Assembly (NCBI GenBank): GCA_964637035.1
Contig: CAZWTU010000001.1
Coordinates: 103,734-167,733 of the forward strand
Direction of reading: 5' to 3'
From: CAZMMV01 sp964637035
Lineage (GTDB): Bacteria > Bacillota > Clostridia > Tissierellales > Tissierellaceae
DNA length: 64,000 nt
Below the pieces are notes generated by a model. That model was not told the DNA's origin, searched no databases, and saw only the letters and a list, made by a program, of their open reading frames with translations. Position numbers and translations under genes: made by a program. Positions within the stretch are counted from its first letter, which is position 1, and each line of letters opens with the position of its first letter. This document shows positions 61,665 to 64,000 of this stretch, in pieces.

Positions 61665-62225
61665 AATAAGTGGTAGTAATTTGAGTAAATCTTACGGCTT
61701 TAGGTCCAGCAGGATTTCCCTGATAGAAACTGTCTGTCGCCATAACAGCGGTTTCCCTTTCACTCTATCACTATCCTGTCACCAAAGATAGAACTGGATT
61801 GCCACTGAGTCCGCACTGTAATCCCCAAGTTACTTCTAAGAACAGTCTAGGAGTTTTCCTCTACAGCCATTCTATTCCTTAGCCTCTTTCGCAAAAAAGA
61901 TTTCGACAACAATATTTATTTTTATGGGCCCCATAAAAGTAAATAGATTAATGTCATCCGCCAAATTTCACTCAAGGCAGGCTACTCTGCTAATTCTATT
62001 TTTATAATAGCAGGTTTATCATAATATAAATATTATGTCTCCACGAAAGTAGGGTCAACGCCTGCATGCCATTGCAGATCGCCCCGTCCTTCTTACTCCC
62101 AGCAATGACCCTCGACTGGGCGTCGCGAGCCAAAACAAGGAACTTCATCGATATGCCCTTCGACGGATTTTTAGCCCCGTCCTCAAGAATAGTTGTGCTG
62201 ACTAGAATACTGTACCACTAGATTT
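61636..62225 (-). ncRNA. ole: OLE RNA (ornate, large, extremophilic)
   Basis: A roughly 590-nt noncoding region between ispA and oapA with no open frame, much richer in G+C than its neighbours in its 5' third (62040-62220). Many complementary pairs are visible, for example 62051-62057 with 62106-62112, 62062-62066 with 62073-62077, and 62162-62166 with 62177-62181. Size, position (downstream of xseA-xseB-ispA, directly upstream of the four-helix protein OapA) and orientation match the OLE RNA class, which forms a membrane ribonucleoprotein in certain extremophilic or anaerobic Firmicutes and is linked to cold, alcohol and Mg2+ stress. A promoter lies at its 5' end and a terminator at its 3' end. 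The assignment is from context and structure, not a covariance search. Confidence 0.88.
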
Positions 62226-62231
62226 AAAATA

Positions 62232-62260
62232 AGTATACCATAAAAACCATATAAATTCAA
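62232..62260 (-). promoter_or_regulatory. sigma-A promoter of OLE RNA
   Basis: On the minus strand TTGAAT (62260-62255), exactly 17 bp, TATACT (62237-62232). The -35 begins 9 nt past the ispA stop. It predicts a 5' end near 62225, agreeing with the start of the structured region. Confidence 0.75.
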
Positions 62261-62268
62261 TAAAAACA

Positions 62269-63147
62269 TTATTTACGACGCATTATCAATTCTTGTGTTA
62301 ACTTAAGAAAAAAATCAATATTTTTATCTTTTAATTCACTCAAAATCTTAATAGCATTTTCACTATACTCTTCTACCTTAGCCTTGGATTTGTCTATATC
62401 GTAAAAAGTTAAATAAGTCAGCTTGTCTATAATATTATCTTCTTCAAAATCTAATATATCATCTCTAATTTGGTAGGCCATTCCCAAATTAGATCCAAAC
62501 TTTCTCATTATTTCTATTTCTGAATCATTTGCATTGCCTACTATAGCACCGGAGACTAGGGCTGATTGTATTAGGGCTGCAGTTTTTGTTTTATACATAA
62601 AAACTAGTTTATCACCAGTCATAGTATCATGACTTGCTAATAAATCTATAACCTGGCCACCAATCATACCATTGACACCAGAATAATTACTTATTTCTTT
62701 TAGTGCTCTTATATATTTTTTGTATTCCAATGTGTTTTTAGCATTATCTAAAATAAAGTCTAAAACTAATTCAAAGGCCAGGTTAAGGAATCCATCCCCT
62801 GCTAAAATAGCCATAGCCTCACCAAATACCTTGTGATTAGTAGGTTTCCCCCTTCTAAAATCATCATTATCCATTGCAGGTAAATCATCATGAATAAGTG
62901 AATAAGTATGTATCATCTCAATAGCTAAGGCATATGGCATAGCAGAACTGTAATCGGAATTAAACATTTCACAACTCTTTAAAGCCATAATAGGTCTAAG
63001 TCTTTTCCCACCAGTAAAAGCACTATAATCTAAAGCTTGAAAAATTCTCTTTTGATACAAGTCCTCTGATTCCTCTGATAATAAAATATTTTTAAATTCT
63101 AAATCAATAATTTCTTTAAAATCTTTTAACTCTTTATAAAAACTCAT
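62269..63147 (-). CDS. ispA: polyprenyl (farnesyl/geranylgeranyl) diphosphate synthase
   Basis: A 292-aa trans-prenyltransferase making C15-type prenyl diphosphates. Motifs: GGKRLRPIMALK, first Asp-rich motif LIHDDLPAMDNDDFRRGKPT, GQVIDLL, and second Asp-rich motif YQIRDDILDFEED. The start is ATG 63147 with GGGGGAT upstream, overlapping the xseB stop by 14 nt; an in-frame TTG at 63171 is rejected. The classical order xseA-xseB-ispA is followed here by OLE RNA instead of dxs. ispH in this window supplies the precursor pathway. Confidence 0.95.
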   Translation of the reverse strand: MSFYKELKDFKEIIDLEFKNILLSEESEDLYQKRIFQALDYSAFTGGKRLRPIMALKSCEMFNSDYSSAMPYALAIEMIHTYSLIHDDLPAMDNDDFRRGKPTNHKVFGEAMAILAGDGFLNLAFELVLDFILDNAKNTLEYKKYIRALKEISNYSGVNGMIGGQVIDLLASHDTMTGDKLVFMYKTKTAALIQSALVSGAIVGNANDSEIEIMRKFGSNLGMAYQIRDDILDFEEDNIIDKLTYLTFYDIDKSKAKVEEYSENAIKILSELKDKNIDFFLKLTQELIMRRK

Positions 63148-63382
63148 TGCCATCCCCCATAGGAAATTCAATTTCCACTATTTTTTCAAAATCATCCTTT
63201 AATAAAAGTGTCACTTCGCCTTCTACTTTACACAATAAATTATTGCAATAATTATATAGTTTAATCCCCTTTTTAAAATTATCAAGGGATTCATCTAAAC
63301 TACACTTATCCTTCTCTAATACTTTTAATATTTCGTTAAGTTTATCAAGGGCTTCCTCATATGTTAAATCTATACTATCCAT
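63134..63382 (-). CDS. xseB: exodeoxyribonuclease VII small subunit
   Basis: An 82-aa helical protein: LTYEEALDKLNEILKVLEKDK, CSLDESLDNFKKGIKLYNYCNNLL, the standard XseB pattern. With XseA it forms the single-strand exonuclease VII. It overlaps xseA by 8 nt and ispA by 14 nt, so the three genes are translationally coupled. Confidence 0.93.
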   Translation of the reverse strand: MDSIDLTYEEALDKLNEILKVLEKDKCSLDESLDNFKKGIKLYNYCNNLLCKVEGEVTLLLKDDFEKIVEIEFPMGDGNEFL

Positions 63383-64000
63383 CTACAATATCCCCCGTTT
63401 CTATGTTATTAATTGTTGCCTCTAATTTTCCATCCCTCATAAATATATTTATCCTGTCATTCAATGTTAATTCAGATATAGATTTTACCAATTTATTATC
63501 TTGATCTATTAAAATACCGTATCCCTGCTTTAATCCTAAAATTGGGTCTAACAAATCTAACTTCCCTTTTATACTTATTAAATCCATCTTTTTACTTTCA
63601 ATTATCTTATCTTTTAGGTAATTTAAATCTTTAAAAATAGTATCCAACTCTCGTTTTTTATTCTTTAAATTGTTAATTGGATTAAAATACTTAATTTTAC
63701 TATCTAAATGTTTTAATTCTATTTTATATCCATTTATTTGACTAAAAACATTTTTAACTAACTTGTTATATTTGTCATCCATATCTTGAAGCAAATTTCT
63801 TATTTCTGGTACGGCTAGCTCCGCTGCGGCAGAAGGCGTAGGTGCCCTAAGATCAGATACAAAATCAGCAATAGTAAAATCAGTTTCATGGCCTACAGCT
63901 GAAATAATAGGTGTTTTTAAATTATGTATTGTCCTAGCCACTTCTTCATCATTAAAGGCAAACAGTTCTTCAATAGAACCTCCACCTCTACCAGTAATTA
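63375..64000 (-). CDS. xseA: exodeoxyribonuclease VII large subunit (5' end outside window)
   Basis: The C-terminal part of XseA. The frame is open to the window edge, and bases above 63941 still encode family sequence (GRGGGSIEELFAFNDEEVAR), so the apparent start at 63941 is internal. Motifs: PIISAVGHETDFTIADFVSDLRAPTPSAAAELAVP, a coiled-coil region, and KQGYGILIDQDN near the C-terminus. About 200 N-terminal residues (OB-fold) lie beyond base 64000. Confidence 0.95.
   Translation of the reverse strand, partial: ITGRGGGSIEELFAFNDEEVARTIHNLKTPIISAVGHETDFTIADFVSDLRAPTPSAAAELAVPEIRNLLQDMDDKYNKLVKNVFSQINGYKIELKHLDSKIKYFNPINNLKNKKRELDTIFKDLNYLKDKIIESKKMDLISIKGKLDLLDPILGLKQGYGILIDQDNKLVKSISELTLNDRINIFMRDGKLEATINNIETGDIVDG

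Noticed and set aside
61636..62225. Alternative identities for the structured RNA: RNase P RNA, tmRNA, 6S RNA or a group II intron
   Set aside because: Length, absence of a tmRNA tag or tRNA-like ends, lack of intron domain V and an intron-encoded protein, and the ispA-oapA context all favour OLE RNA.
1..64000. tRNA, rRNA, CRISPR arrays, transposases or prophage genes
   Set aside because: No cloverleaf-like sequence, rRNA segment, regularly spaced repeats or integrase-linked phage genes were noticed. The two tyrosine recombinases fit the Xer family by length and context.

Overview
The window is an AT-rich (roughly 30% GC by eye), gene-dense chromosomal segment of an anaerobic, spore-forming low-GC Gram-positive bacterium. 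The evidence is sporulation genes (spo0A, spoIVB, spoIIM, spoVS, ymxH, ylxY, spoIIIE), a ferredoxin-dependent 2-oxoacid oxidoreductase, a fused IspH-S1 protein of the clostridial type, and gene order matching Bacillus/Clostridia. A member of Clostridia or Tissierellia is my inference; the species cannot be named from this sequence. No tRNA, rRNA, CRISPR array, insertion sequence or prophage was seen.

Left part (1-22.3 kb, all +): nrnA (cut by the window edge)-truB-ribF-rpsO-pnp-ylxY-dut-ymxH-tepA-spoIIIE-rimO-pgsA-cinA-recA, then a four-gene cassette of an SbcD-like nuclease and a Rad50/SbcC-like ATPase split into separate polypeptides, then rny (apparently starting at ATT), spoVS, a PHP phosphoesterase, a PadR regulator and an aminotransferase. 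Positions 22.3-23.0 kb hold an AT-rich degenerate stretch. It is followed by a XerC-type recombinase preceded by a perfect 20-bp inverted repeat.

Middle (24.1-26.6 kb): a divergent SOS pair, a yneA-like division inhibitor (-) and lexA (+), with LexA boxes and good promoters in both directions. Gene direction switches here: nearly everything to the left is + and nearly everything to the right is -, so the arms converge at about 24-25 kb.

Right part (25.3-64 kb, almost all -), read from high to low coordinates: xseA (partial)-xseB-ispA, OLE noncoding RNA, oapA, tlyA-recN, spoIVB, spo0A, nudF, spoIIM-xerD-punA-pdp-dacF, scpA-scpB, a dacB-like peptidase, rluB-GNAT-mnmM-pycB, korDABC-rpiR, a HI0933-type flavoprotein, aroH, cmk-plsC-ispH/S1, cheR, a MerR-like coiled-coil protein, and miaB-mutS-mutL-miaA-hfq-ynbB.

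The most interesting items are: (1) the OLE RNA/OapA locus between ispA and tlyA, with its own predicted promoter and terminator, a rare and poorly understood membrane ribonucleoprotein; (2) the SbcD plus split-Rad50 cassette, cut right after the zinc-hook CPLC motif; (3) a XerD-position recombinase lacking two of the expected catalytic residues, while the XerC-like protein at 23 kb keeps all of them; (4) a probable ATT start codon for RNase Y; (5) a recA start separated from its strong Shine-Dalgarno by a small hairpin; and (6) two very long perfect hairpins (24 bp after ymxH, 20 bp before xerC).
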